From Micropterix aruncella (taxonomy: Eukaryota; Arthropoda; Insecta; Lepidoptera; Micropterigidae), in the NCBI GenBank assembly GCA_944548615.1, contig OX155980.1, positions 3,707,395 to 3,771,394 of the forward strand: 64,000 nt of DNA, written 5' to 3'. A model generated the notes under the pieces. The model had not been told where the DNA came from. It ran no database searches and saw only the letters and a list, made by a program, of their open reading frames with translations. This document shows positions 10,732 to 21,460 of the stretch, in pieces. Each line of letters starts with the position of its first letter. Positions within the stretch are counted from its first letter, which is position 1. Made by a program: the position numbers and the translations under genes.

Positions 10732-10910
10732 GAACGCTTGAATGGGTAGTAAGGTGAACGCTCACATGTGGCAAGACAGCTGTCATAAACCGGGTCGTTA
10801 GTCCGGAATCCACTGCTCACCCCCCAGAAGTGTAATAACACTATATGATGGGCCCGACTTCGGTCGGTGAATTCCATGGCAGCTCCGTTTATATTGTATT
10901 TTATTTAAGT
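10732..10910 (+). mobile_element. RLE retrotransposon 3' end fragment
   Basis: Contains the landmark 3' UTR blocks AAGGTGAACGCTCACATGTG, GTCCGGAATCCACTGCTCAC and GATGGGCCCGAC, ending GGCAGCTCCGTTT, as in the copies at 46245, 52888 and 56985. Only about 180 bp remains: an extreme 5' truncation. Confidence 0.85.
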
Positions 10911-11580
10911 GTAAATATTTTTTTGACTGACTGAATTTGATATTGTCCTTATTGGGTTTGAATTTTTCTGAAGTTCTTTAATTTGTAATTGCTCAAACAG
11001 TTATTAATTTATTTTTGATTGTCTTGTGAACAGTAACTATGAACTATGAACTATGATGGTTATCGCTTTACTTTTAGAGAATTTATGTTTTTATCGAGAA
11101 GGAAATGACATTATTTCGTTTTTGAGTCAGGAGTTTTTATATTATAAATACACAAACAATTAAAATATGTAGGGTTTTTATTCAACAATTAAAAAATAAA
11201 CTTTAGTTACACAGGGATATCATAAAAATAAAAAGTCGTAGATCTTCCTAATTATTTTTAAAATCAAGGTTAGTTATCGCTCTTCAATGAATAATAAACG
11301 TATTCCACCTCTCCCTTCGAATTGTTACTTCTTAAAATGTTGGTCGCGCAGTCGCAAACACCTTATATAGGTCACTGGTTTGATACTCCTGATCAGCGAT
11401 GTGTCGAAAACTAAGTGTCTCCAACTACAAGATGTAGAAAGAAAACATGTGTTACCAAAACTATCCACTCGTTTGTGTCAGCAAGTGTCTAAATTCGTAC
11501 GATACGTGTCAAATCAAAGAATGTCAAACCTGCAAGCTGGCACAGTATACTCCTTACAACGTTGCTCTCTGTATTTGCAG
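10911..11580. other. Intron 3 sequence before exon 4
   Basis: AT-rich. The part 11200-11330 has weak similarity to the dispersed repeat at 45155 and 51290 (GTAGATCTTC and ATAATAAACGTATTCC blocks). A Cys-containing open frame overlaps 11447-11580 in another frame from exon 4, but it has no domain and I treat it as chance. Confidence 0.35.
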
Positions 11581-11964
11581 GATCATACCGGAATTATCCA
11601 AAAGACAAAGGATACATCAGTCCAGTTACAAAAACTGGCCCTCCCAATCCAGTCACAAACGCACACCAATCTCCCAAACTAGTGACCTCTTTCCAAAATG
11701 ACTTTAACATGCGGGGAGCAACTCAACATCCAAACCACACCAACACTTACCCTTCTCCAACCGCCAACAAAGCGGCCCCTTGCGAACAACCAGTGCAACC
11801 GAAGACAACGCCAAAGCCGGACCACCAGTTAGTATTCACCGACATTCCCAGTTTGCATTGGACTCCGAGCGGGGAGGAAATGCGAGGCGACAGCAGACAA
11901 AGCTTCAACCGTCCCAGCTCGTCCAACAGTATCAAAGGCAAATCGCCCGGTAGCAAAAGCAATC
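11581..11964 (+). CDS. TDRD5: Tudor gene exon 4: long disordered linker
   Basis: Acceptor TATTTGCAG ending 11580 and donor GTGAGT at 11965. It adds 128 residues: GSYRNYPKDKGYISPVTKTG, then Pro/Thr/Asn/Gln-rich sequence, then FTDIPSLHW and an S/R/K-rich end (SSSNSIKGKSPGSKSN). No folded domain. It enters completing a Gly codon and leaves one base for exon 5. Long linkers of this kind separate LOTUS domains in TDRD5 proteins. Confidence 0.8.
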
Positions 11965-12696
11965 GTGAGTATCCTGATCTGTTTATTATAGTCTGGGAGC
12001 TAGTGAATTTTCCTAGTCACTAAACGTCGATAGGATTATTCAGTGACTAATTCTAAATACCAGACATATTTTGTAGGGGCATTTTCCGGTGGGTTGAGCT
12101 GGGAAATTCTTTTGAGAATATAAATGTGAAAATCGTTTGTTCAAAATAGAAAATCATTTTACTGTCTAGTCGAATGCAACATTGATTTAAAAAAATAATC
12201 TGACTGATCTATATTGTAGGTCTGGCACCTGAAAAACTGATCAAAATGATGGCCCCCTATTTTTGCAGCCCTGAAAATTGGTCATAATATGATACCTAAC
12301 ATTATAACGATAGCTTATTATAACATCTGGTTCCTCTCTGGCCAGGCTCGTTTAATGCGGGTCAGAGTGACTCGCATTAAACGAATGTGACCCGTATTAA
12401 ACAGACGCACTGCCACAAACTTCATGAGAGTCCTGCGAGGCTTTAGTTATTATGAACATCAGCCCGATGTTTTTTTTCCGTGGAATTATAGGATCAATTA
12501 ACATGTACAGAAATGTCAAGACAGTGTAAATGAGAGCAATGAGTTTTCATTTTGGTCTAATTTCTAGATCCCACCAGATGCATTCTGCGATTTCTTAAAT
12601 TAGCCAGACTTCTTTTAAATGATAATCTATTGGTATTATAAGGTTTAAATGTAAGAAAATAAAAATAAAATTAAATAAATAAGGGTGAAAATAAGG
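11965..12696. other. Intron 4 sequence
   Basis: AT-rich and non-coding. Around 12350-12420 there is a short stretch with related words GTTTAATGCGGGTCAGAGTG and CATTAAACG, a small imperfect inverted repeat. Nothing else supportable. Confidence 0.3.
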
Positions 12697-13701
12697 GTGA
12701 CGTATCCGTTAGTTAGTTAGTTAGTTAGTTATACTGGGCGTTCCTCCGCAAGTCGACATCCAGTGTGCCTATTTTGCATGTAACGGGGGTAGCGCTTTTC
12801 CACCCACCCCAGTTTCTCTACGAAAGCCAGCAGGGCTTTCAGGTTTCCTGCCGCCTCGCGCAGGGTGCCTGGGGTCCCAAGGTGTTTTGTCCTGTATACT
12901 TCTACCTGTTCACAATCTAGCAGAATGTGTTTTGTGGTTTCTTCCGCCTCCATGCATGCTCTGCACATAGGGCTATTCGTTCCGCCCATTTTGAAGAGGT
13001 GTTTGTTTAGTGTGTTGTGTCCTGTTATCAGTCCCACTAGTTTGCGTAGTTGGGGCCTTTTTGTCCTTAGAAGTTTGGTAAGTTTGTGGTTGTATTCCAT
13101 TACTATTTCTTTGGTTTGTCTGCAGGTGTCTTATCTCTTTCCAGTGTGTTTGATGTAGTTGTTTGTAGTGGTTGTCAAGTTGGTTGTTTATGTGCGAGTA
13201 TGGTAGGGGCACGATAGGTTCGGGTCCGTATGCCGGTGTGTCTGAGCCCTTACGGGCTAGTTCATCCGCAGCATCGTTTCCTCTTGAGTTACTGTGTCCC
13301 TTGATCCATTGCAGTGTCACCTTATTGCCTTTTCCGCATACCTCGAGGAGGCTTTGATGACATTCGTATATGAGCCCGGATGTAAATCTATCGCTTCCCA
13401 GTGCCTGTAGCACTGACCTGCTGTCCGATAGAATACATATGTTTTCGTGTTTTAGCTGTCGTTGTTTCACTGCGTTGCAAGCTTCTATTATTCCCATACA
13501 TTCTGCTTGGAATACTGTGTTGTGTGCTCCGAGTGGTTTGGAGATGTGTATATTTAGATCTTCCGAGAAGACACCACATCCTGTACCTTTGTTGGTTTTT
13601 GATCCATCTGTGTAGATTCTTAGGTCCGTTTGATTCAGTGCTTCTTTTGAGTCTTCTGTTAATGATATGGCATATTCTTTCCAGAAGAGTGACGTATCCG
13701 T
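12697..13701 (-). mobile_element. RNase H-bearing non-LTR retrotransposon, 5'-truncated, with target duplication
   Basis: Flanked by identical 13-bp direct repeats GTGACGTATCCGT (12697-12709 and 13689-13701). The element is 12710-13688 on the minus strand and its 3' tail is a TAAC repeat (read as GTTA units at 12709-12730 on +). It carries the RNase H domain and a C-terminal cysteine motif, as in I, R1 and LOA-related clades. The clean target duplication points to a recent, complete insertion event. Confidence 0.9.
12729..13688 (-). pseudogene. RNase H domain of a non-LTR retrotransposon ORF2
   Basis: Minus-strand pieces give IYTDGSK at the start of RNase H, then ICILSDSRSVLQAL, then VTLQWIKGHSNSRGNDAADE, which together carry the D-E-D-H/D residues of RNase H. 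A shifted frame gives the tail GLITGHNTLNKHLFKMG and CRACMEAEETTKHILLDC, the C-x2-C...H-x4-C motif that ends I/Jockey-type ORF2. The frame changes near 13590 and 13100, so it is broken. Reverse transcriptase and endonuclease were lost by 5' truncation. Confidence 0.8.
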
Positions 13702-13859
13702 AAATCACATAGATTTTTTCAGTTTTTGTAATTTGTTAAAATGTTCCCACCAGACTGATCGACTAATCAATGAAAAAGATTTATAACTGGGAAAATCAGT
13801 ACAAGTCATTTGCACCTCCCGCCTGCCCACCCATCGAAAGACGAAAGACGTTTTGACGA

Positions 13860-13886
13860 CCCCCCCCCCCCCCCCCCCCCCCCCCC
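13860..13886. repeat. Poly-C tract (27 C)
   Basis: An uninterrupted run of 27 cytosines following TTTTGACGA. It sits at the start of a dispersed repeat whose relative at 50755 has the mixed tract CCCCTCCTCCCTCC at the same place, so the homopolymer probably expanded from such a tract. Confidence 0.95.
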
Positions 13887-14055
13887 GAGACGATTAAGAC
13901 CATTTCCAGACTGTCTGTCTGTCTGTGTGTATTCTTCCACGATAGCGCCCAAAAGCTTCATTCGATTGAGCTGACGTTTGGCATGCAGACATGGTTTGGT
14001 CATGGCAAGTGTTGAAAAGATTGGGGTTGAAATCGGTCCACCAGAGGGCGCACTA
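13887..14055 (+). repeat. Dispersed repeat, copy 1, ending in a CTCF-like site
   Basis: Aligns with 50770-50915: both have GACTATTTCCAGA-like and GTCTGT runs, then GATTGAGCTGA, CATGGCAAG/CATGGTAAG, GTTGAAAAGATT and GAAATCGGTCCACC. Non-coding. At 14038-14051 it contains CCACCAGAGGGCGC, a full match to the CTCF core consensus known from vertebrates; binding here is not shown. Confidence 0.7.
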
Positions 14056-14372
14056 GTCATACTTCAATATCGAAATATTGGATTTAGCAACTTGAAATTC
14101 GGTACACAGGTGCGTTGTTGGGTCGAAATCACATTGTGAAATTTTGATTGGAATATCTGATATACAAGCGTCACAAATAATAGTCCACAATACAAATGTA
14201 AGGTGGAATGAAGTATTTAAATTTGCGGCATTGCGCCACGTAAGTTTGAAATTGTAACAAAAACCGCATATTTTGTTGTTTTGTTTTCGCGCCTGTGTGC
14301 AGCTTATGTTCGCCAAACCTGTTTTGTCATGGTTTCCCGGTGTTTTTTAATGTTTCCTGGTGTTTTTTCGCT

Positions 14373-14801
14373 GTTTTCGTCAGGGTTGGCAAAAACCCGG
14401 GTTTTATCAAAAAATATCTGCCCACTGAATTATTTTGGGGTTTTTCGGGCTTTTTCGGGGAGTTTTAGGTTTTTTCAGAGTTAATGTGTATTTTAAATGA
14501 ATGTATTTTAATTTACCATTTTATTTTATTTTATTACCATTTTATTGCATTTTTTCTCTCAATCCAAATCTATTTACTACTTAATAAAGTTGTAATACTA
14601 CCATGAAGGGAATTCCCCCGAAAATTGTTATTGTCAGTTGTCGGGGAGATCACAACAGGATAAGATTTAAAGGATATAATGCTATAATCGTTCATTGATT
14701 CAATAATTATTTATATAAACAAGTATTTTTTCAAAAACCCACATTCGTCAAATACCCTCGGGTTTTTTCAGATGGAAAATCAAGCCAACCCTGGTTTTCG
14801 T
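14373..14801. mobile_element. hAT MITE with 8-bp target duplication
   Basis: Direct repeats GTTTTCGT at 14373-14380 and 14794-14801 enclose a 413-bp element (14381-14793) starting CAGGGTTGGC and ending GCCAACCCTG. Eight-base target duplications and CAGGG-type termini define hAT elements. Subterminal ACCCGGGTTTT and CTCGGGTTTTTTC repeats lie inside each end. No transposase: non-autonomous. Confidence 0.92.
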
Positions 14802-15779
14802 GCATTTCTACCATATTTTGACAGCTAACAAAATTGTATTCGCGAAATTCGGTAGAAGTTCGAGTTTGATAGCTGGTGATGTGCTGAACTCTCACTTGAT
14901 TGGTCGAGGCCGCGGCTTTGTTTTTTTTATTTAAAGGCGTTAATTTCAGTCTGAACGCGACTATCGGCGCCAACTCGATCTTTTACGATTCAACATCTCG
15001 TAAAGACGGTCATTGAAAATTCATCGCGAGGCTTGGAAACCTCCTTAATCTGCCGGGGGAGCAGTTTGCAAAGCGAGGCAGTTATTTTTTTATGTTAAGT
15101 TGCATGTTGGCGGTCTGCACACCGTGGACACGATGGGAAATTTGCCGTGTGCCTTTCAAGTCGATTTACAAGAGAATTTTAAACATACCTGCGTGTTTTT
15201 CTTTTTTCTTTTGTGCGTCTGAGGGAAGAGGATTTTCTGTGGACCAAATCCAATGCCCATCAATATTTAGCTCACACTTTGAGATTGGGTTTTTTGTTTT
15301 AACTTTTTTTATTTTTTTTCTCTTTCATTTTTTTTGGATATTTAAAAAAAAAATAGTTTTTGTCTTTTCCTATAAAAGACAGGTGGCATCCATAACATAG
15401 TTTTTTTTTGTTTTGGTGATTCTGCCGTGTTTCTTCAAAACACGGTGGGTTATAACTTCCCGGTTATAAAAGTTAAATGTTCATTGTGTTGTTCTCGCAT
15501 TTCGAATGTTTAACAGCGAATTTTACGGCGACGCATGCGCAACTCGATTTTTAAATTGAATGAGATTACATCCTTGGCTGATTGCCGGGAAAGTCTTAGG
15601 GTGACACGACCGATTATTTAAAATTTGCAAACAAATAGGATTTACGCATTATAAAATAACAACTACCCTCTGTGTCTGGGCATTTTGCAAGTTAATAAGG
15701 AATTCATTCCATTGTCTTATCGGATGGCACAAACTGTACATACTTCACTATTACAGACCTAATTTGTCTTTGTTTTCAG
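14802..15779. other. Intron 4 sequence before exon 5
   Basis: Mixed composition with T-rich stretches at 15290-15420. Contains a perfect hairpin CCGTGTTT-CTTCA-AAACACGG near 15425-15445. The 102-codon open frame at 15092-15400 is T-rich and has no domain; I do not call it a gene. Confidence 0.35.
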
Positions 15780-15873
15780 GTACAAAAAGAGATATACTAA
15801 GAGATAATTTTTTAAAGCTGGGTGAGCTAAATCCAGATGGAATATGGGCAAAAGAGTTTAATAGCAAATACAA
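15780..15873 (+). CDS. TDRD5: Tudor gene exon 5: first part of LOTUS 2
   Basis: Acceptor TTTTCAG ending 15779 and donor GTGAGT at 15874. Two bases complete an Arg codon; the peptide TKRDILRDNFLKLGELNPDG continues IWAKEFNSKYK. This is the helix-turn pattern of a LOTUS domain, in which a G-[IL]-x-x-x-x-[LF] segment precedes the second helix. It leaves two bases for exon 6. Too short to be seen as an open frame on its own. Confidence 0.82.
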
Positions 15874-16889
15874 GTGAGTATTTTGTAGTCCACTAACTAT
15901 AAATGCACAATTTTATTATTTTCTCTTATTTTATCAAAATGTTATTTTAGGACCTCTAGTGTTCCGCGGAACCTAGGGGTTAGGTTGTGTCAATGACTTT
16001 AAAAATAAACTGGACTTTTTCCACAAAAGCTGTAATACAAGCACGGACTCAGGCGCATCAGCTTAAGATGCCTGCCTATTAAATATATAATATTAATAAT
16101 AATAGGCAATAGCTCATCTGATGGGTTTGTAAGCTTAGAAAGCTAACGTTTTTTAAAATGACGAGCATCCCAGAAATACCTCCCTCTCCCTTTCTAATTG
16201 TTTGATCTACACACTCGCGGTTTCCCGCCAACTTACTGACCGCTAGTAGTTGCATTTAGCCGGTCAGTAATTTTGTATTTGAGATACCTACTGCATACTC
16301 GTCATTTTGACAAATGGCCAGCCTATGCGTAACTTTTATACCTGTAATCTAAAGTCTAAGTAATAAAAAAAGAAAACTAAGTTATTTGATAATTAACCGC
16401 CCTGCCCTACTTTTGGATTATTATTAAAAAAGTACGTAAATCTTTGTTTTTTTTCATTAAATTTCTCAATAACAATACTTGTTTAAAATATACCCGACAA
16501 AACATATAGCGGTTTATTAAGCGGTTTTTATGTAGCCGTTTTATATAAATTTGTGTATATATAATGTGTATATATTTTTTATATAAATTTCCTATATGAT
16601 AAAATAGTGGACGTACGTTCGTATAGATAGGGCAGTTAATGTTCATTTGTTACTTTTGAAATTTAATTATATATTTAATACCAAAGAAAAAAATGACATT
16701 TCCTAAATAATAGTTCCTGATTTAGTCATTGTCAGTATAAGTGCCATATTGATCTCAAATAAACATATGCCATTTAAGAATAGTGATTTAGTACATAAAA
16801 GGTAAAAAAATATTTTTTGTAATAATTATCTTTAATTTATAAGCCATATTTCCCATAAATAGAGGTGTGATTATATGGGAGTGTGGCCT
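15874..16889. other. Intron 5 sequence
   Basis: AT-rich. Contains the palindrome GTTCCGCGGAAC near 15960 and a stretch (16040-16330) with TAAT microsatellite that looks like an unclassified interspersed repeat. No coding sequence. Confidence 0.3.
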
Positions 16890-17470
16890 GTGGGCCGGTT
16901 TCCCCTAGGAGTCAACCTTCGGTCGCTCCTGGACAATTTGTGCACTGTGCGGCCTCAGTTAATCGATTGAGCATTCTAACCGACAGCCAATACTGAAACA
17001 ATACTGTCTCCTATAGAGTGGGGGTAGTTGTTAACCTTACGGCAACTGCTCTTGAAATGGCCAATCGGCTACCCGGCCCCGGATGAACAGCCAGGCAAAG
17101 GAGGCCGTGGTCCACGATAGATTTGGTAGACACCGTATCACCGCGACGTAAGGGAGAGGATCGCGCAAGCGGCCTCGAACTTGTAACCGGTCAGGAGACC
17201 GGAGTAATCTGGTTGCAACTGGAAGTAAGGGCGCGAGAGTCGGCCCGCTGGGTGAATGAATAACCTGGTTATCTCGCGGGAAGGAGTTGGTCTCTTACGG
17301 GCGAGCGGCGTAACTAGACAGTGGATTGTTTTCGTCCCAAGTCTTCTGCGCTCACCTCACGGGAGATAGAACGATCTAATATCATTAAAACTTCCTGAGG
17401 TGACGTGTTCGCCCATTGTAGTTGACAGCTCTAGTTGTATGGGAGTGCAGTCGACTTAGGTCCTCATCAA
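16890..17470 (+). repeat. Dispersed GC-rich repeat, copy 2
   Basis: Sense-oriented relative of 1016-1790 and 63690-64000. Landmarks are CTCCTATAGAGTGGGGGTAG, GGCAACTGCTCTTGAAATGG, GAGAGGATCGCGCAAGCGGC and GATAGAACGATCTAATATCA. It is the most complete of the three copies. No open frame is shared between copies. Confidence 0.75.
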
Positions 17471-17556
17471 GAATGAAATCCAATCTCAAACAATTACTGT
17501 TACAGAAATATTATTTCAAATATTTTTTAGTTTTATTTAAATTTTTTTGGATACAG

Positions 17557-17709
17557 GGAAACGTTTGGCACCTTCTTGAATCTCAACGCTTTGGGTTATC
17601 AGTCCATGACCCTGATGTGCTCCGCATTTCCGGATTGCTGGGTCCAGGTGAAGCCCAGTCCGGATGGAGACATCCTCATCCTTCCCATAGGGTGCGGTAT
17701 CACAAACAG
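17557..17709 (+). CDS. TDRD5: Tudor gene exon 6: rest of LOTUS 2
   Basis: Acceptor GATACAG ending 17556 and donor GTTAGT at 17710. One base completes the Lys of exon 5; the peptide ETFGTFLNLNALGYQSMTLM continues CSAFPDCWVQVKPSPDG and DILILPI. The LGY...M-x-x-x-FPD...V pattern is typical of the C-terminal half of LOTUS domains (YxSLxxLLxxxPDVV). It leaves two bases for exon 7. Confidence 0.85.
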
Positions 17710-17767
17710 GTTAGTTCACTTTTGTTGCCTTTATGCAATTCTCAATTATTATGTAGGACATTATCCT

Positions 17768-17974
17768 AAATGAGGTACATAATTGAGTTGGCCTTTTTCA
17801 CGATCTGTGTAATATGCTCAACCCACTTTAAATCACTCACTATCGTTATGCCCAGATTTTGCTTGTGACACTGTTACGGCACTAGCCCTGGATAGTACTG
17901 ATGTTTGGGGTTGTTCTCGCCGATGTGACGGACCATCCATTTGTCTGTATTTAACTTCACCTACCATGTTGTCG
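17768..17974 (-). mobile_element. Older reverse transcriptase fragment, split by the LOA insertion (part 1)
   Basis: Minus-strand reading gives VKLNTDKWMVRHIGENNPKH, a stop, then LGITIVSDLKWVEHITQIVK and KANSIMYL: the connection region of a CR1/RTE-like reverse transcriptase. Its upstream continuation (LSKDLDQILEWSTTW) lies at 21461-21515, on the far side of the LOA element, proving that LOA inserted into it. Confidence 0.8.
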
Positions 17975-19345
17975 GGGACGATGGAATCATGCCCGTGCAA
18001 CAGGGTATCGACATTTTAACCCCATATCTGGTTAAAATCTTCAGATCAAGCTATGCCTGGGGACATATGTATACCAGAAGAATGGACCAAGGTCAAAGTG
18101 CTATTCATACCTAAGGCTGGCAGGAAGGACTACGCACTGCCAAAGTCCTTCAGGCCAATTAGCCTCACATCCTATCTACTGAAAGCGATGGAAAAGATAC
18201 TGGATAGCTATATCAGGGAAAAAATCCTAATGGTCAACCCTATCAGCTGTAAACAACACGCCTACCGTAGAGGCAAATCCACGGAAACCGCTCTGCTCTA
18301 CCTAGTAGACAGAGTGAAAAAGGCGTTGGAAGACAAACAAATCGCAGTATGCGCATTTTTAGACATTGAGGGCGCTTTCGACAAAACCCCAATTAAATCA
18401 CTGGTGAAGGGGCTAGAGTCAAAACAAGTTGACAACACCACAACCAGATGGGTGAAAGCGATGCTCTCAAACCGCACGGCCAAGGTAGCTCTTCACGGAA
18501 CAAACCTTGAAGTCACCACTACAAGAGGCTGCCCGCAGGTAGGCGTACTCTCGCCCCTACTATGGACTCTTGCAATAGATCAACTCCTGCATAGGATGGC
18601 AGAGGCCAGGATAGACACAAAGGGCTATGCTGATGACCTAGTAGTCATTGTCCGGGGCTTCTGCCAAAACACGATCTCACACATGATGCAAAAAGCGTTA
18701 ACAATAGTTAGCAATTGGTGCAGAGAGAACGAATTATCGGTCAACGCCGATAAGACCGTCCTCGTGCCATTCACCAACAAACGTCAACTAGGTGGACTAA
18801 AAATGCCATTCCTAAACCACAGGCAAATTCCTTTCTCCAAGGAAGTAAAGTATCTGGGAGTCACGCTCGACCAGAGACTCACCTGGAACAGCCACATAGA
18901 CAAAACAATTCAAAAAGCTAAAAGTGCTTTGGGTATAAGCAGAAGACTGGCAGGGAAAAACTGGGGCCTTAACCCCAAGATCTCCCACTGCCTATACACT
19001 GCCGTTGTTAGGCCGATAATCTCGTACGCCTCGGTGGTATGGTGCAACAAAGCCAACTAGAAAACTGTGATTACCAACCTAAACAATATCCAAAGGACGG
19101 CGTGCCTCATGACAACTGGCGCAATGTCCTCCACTCCTGGAGCAGCTCTAGGTGCACTGCTGAACTTACCGCCCCTACACATTCATTTGCAACAGGTGGC
19201 GAAAGCCAGCATGTACAGGCTATCTGCCCGAGAGAAGGTAAACTGGATCTCACGAGCACTAAGATCAGTTCTTGACTCAGTCAGTGAAAATCCTACCCTC
19301 AACATGGTATCAGACACCATGCTCCCACTCCCACTTTGGAAAACT
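17975..19345 (+). pseudogene. LOA element reverse transcriptase
   Basis: The reading starts GDDGIMPVQQGIDILTPYLV, shifts frame near 18055, then continues EEWTKVKVLFIPKAGRKDY, SFRPISLTSYLLKAMEKILD, AFLDIEGAFD (motif A), CPQVGVLSPLLW, GYADDLVVIV (catalytic motif C) and VKYLGVTLDQRLTWNSHI. The open frame at 18053-19060 (335 codons) ends at a TAG after VVWCNKAN, beyond which the frame resumes (NLNNIQRTACLMTTGAMSST). Frameshift plus stop make it inactive. Jockey/LOA clades join RT to RNase H in one ORF2. Confidence 0.85.
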
Positions 19346-20468
19346 TTTTACAGTGTGTAACAAAAATCCAAATTTGCGTGGCATGTTATGTTTCACAAAA
19401 ACATGTTGCACGCATTGCAACATGTTTCGCTTGTATTTCTAGTGTTTTTTTTGTATTGGTCTTACTCAGTTTTTGAGTTGTTTTCGGAATCAGGGTTCAA
19501 AATCGCAAAACATCTTTAAAACCTTAAATAATTGCTAAAAGCTTTGACATTTGGATCTGTCAGAATAGAGATAGCCGTATTGCACAGCCCAATAAAAAAT
19601 GACCCTTCTGGTGTTCTTGCCATGACAAAAAAGAAACAAGAGATTTACTTAAAAATCGAGTTCAAAAACAATTTTAATAAATATAATAAATATTACCTAA
19701 AATATTACTATTTTAGTGAACATGAGTAGCTATGAGTTTTTTTTTTAATCTCCTAAAGTTGGTATAACTGCAGGCAGTCCAGTCTGTCCAAACTAGCCAC
19801 ACTTCATTGGGGGCATCATTCTTTCCAAGATGGCGCGAGGAAGAGTACTTCTAACTCGCGCCGGGCGACAAAAAACCCGTTAAAAGCCGGGTGATCCGCG
19901 AGTTGTGTGCACCAGATGTGCGGCGTTTTTAAAGTTATGTGAACAAGGTCTCATTTTTCGGTAAGCGTTTAATTCTTTTCGGGATTCAATTAGATAAACG
20001 AGTTTTGTAGTAATGGTGTGTTTCTCTTTTCGTCACAGCGGGTTTTTGGCCGTGCCGCCTTTTTACTTTCCTATTTAATTTCTACAATAAATCGGCCCAC
20101 CGCGCCTTGATATTTTTCTCGCCTGGATGTCCGTTTGAACGGAAAAACTTATCAATTCACATTTCTGAAGTCTACCACATGTATGGAGAGGAGATAGGAA
20201 GAACTACCTGCAAAATAAAAGGATCTTGTTTTATAACTTTACATTGTAGTTTTATTTTAAAATTGCGAAGGTTTATTCTCTGTCTTGCCAAATTTAGTGA
20301 CAAAGTAAATTCTTTCCCCGACCCTGGGGTTGTTTTTTTTTTTATTTTCGGTCATAACCTAACCTATGGTATTTTTTCTTTTTCGCGTTTTAAATAAAAG
20401 CGATGGCGCTCTTGTTTCTTTCGGTATAACGCGATTGGATTACTAATCGTACGTTATAAGTGGAACAT
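19346..20468. mobile_element. Unclassified insertion inside the LOA element
   Basis: Its existence follows from the LOA reading frame, which breaks after LPLPLWK and resumes at WNMPPRDDWLKSQLQ. The insert has a perfect 10-bp hairpin (AACATGTTGC 19400-19409, GCAACATGTT 19417-19426) and a GC-rich patch at 19830-19930. I found no coding domain, and neither terminal repeats nor a target duplication that I trust. Confidence 0.6.
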
Positions 20469-21360
20469 GCCGCCCAGAGACGACTGGCTAAAAAGCCAAC
20501 TGCAATAGGAGGCCGGTAGCCTTAAATGGTATACTGATGGGCCCAAATCGGGACTTGACGTAGGCTGTGGTATATATGGAGAGCGACCAAACTTCGAAAG
20601 AAGTGTAAACTTGGGAAAATACGCCTCCATATTCCAAGCGGAGGTTTACGCCATTATTGAATGTGCGGATATCAACCTTCAAAAGGACTACGCCAACCAC
20701 CGTATCTATATCCACTCGGATAGCAAAGCAGCTCTTAGGGCACTGGCCTCGAATACCATTAATTCAAAGCTAGTGCAAAACTGCATATCACTACTAAATT
20801 CCCTGGGCGAAAAGAACAGGGTAATTCTAAGATGGGTTCCCGGCCATGCAGGAATCGAGGGAAATGAAAAAGCCGACGAACTTGCTAGGACGGGAGCAAA
20901 GGGAACGTTATACGGCCCTGAACCTTGCTGTGGCGTACCAAAAAGCCTTGCAAACCTAATGCTCAAACAAATGTGTTTAGAACAATCCGTCAACCACTGG
21001 AACAACACGCCAGGGTTGAATCATTCCAAAGCGCTTATTAAGGCTTACGACCGTAAGACGGCCCGTGAGGCCCTATCGCTAAATAGGAACAATCTACGCA
21101 TACTGGTGAGGGCGCTCACGGGGCATTGTGGCCTGAACAAACACATGTTCAACCTCAAGCTCAGAGACACCAAAATGTGCAGGTTCTGCCAAGGGGCAGA
21201 GGAAACTCCCCAGCACCTCATGTGCGAGTGTGGCCCGCTGTTGCGTAAAAGATACACCCACTTGGGTGGTCACTACCTCCAACCTGAGGAGGTAAAACAA
21301 TCTGGCACCAAAAGCCTGCTGCGGTTCTTAAATGACACGAGGCTTAGCGCAGAACTATAG
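20469..21360 (+). pseudogene. LOA element RNase H and C-terminal cysteine domain
   Basis: After an in-frame TAG following WLKSQLQ the frame is open to 21360. It shows LKWYTDGPKSG (first RNase H Asp), QAEVYAIIECADINL (Glu), IYIHSDSKAALRAL (Asp), VILRWVPGHAGIEGNEKADE (His/Asp), then GHCGLNKHMFNLKLRD and CRFCQGAEETPQHLMCEC. All RNase H catalytic positions appear intact in the 249-codon segment at 20611-21360. The domain is separated from its RT by the insertion, so it cannot be part of a working ORF2. Confidence 0.85.
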
Positions 21361-21460
21361 TAGGTGGCGAACACAATAGATCAGCAATGGTTGCAGTGTT
21401 ACAAGGCTCATAAATACCTTAGAAAAGCCCCACTCAATAAATAATAACACCATGTTGTCG

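Larger units (their letters stand above)
17964..21460 (+). mobile_element. LOA-type non-LTR retrotransposon with 11-bp target duplication and internal insertion
   Basis: CCATGTTGTCG occurs at 17964-17974 and 21450-21460, directly flanking the element (17975-21449). It begins inside the reverse transcriptase (5' truncation) and ends with an AATAAATAA-type tail. ORF2 carries RT and then an RNase H domain plus a terminal cysteine motif. About 1.1 kb of foreign sequence (roughly 19345-20468) separates the two domains. A fragment of the same family lies at 48543-49120. Confidence 0.88.

Noticed and set aside
11447..11701. Cys-containing open frame overlapping exon 4
   Set aside because: Out of phase with exons 3 and 5, no recognised zinc pattern; the exon 4 frame joins both neighbours.
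15092..15400. 102-codon open frame in intron 4
   Set aside because: T-rich low-complexity peptide without homology features.
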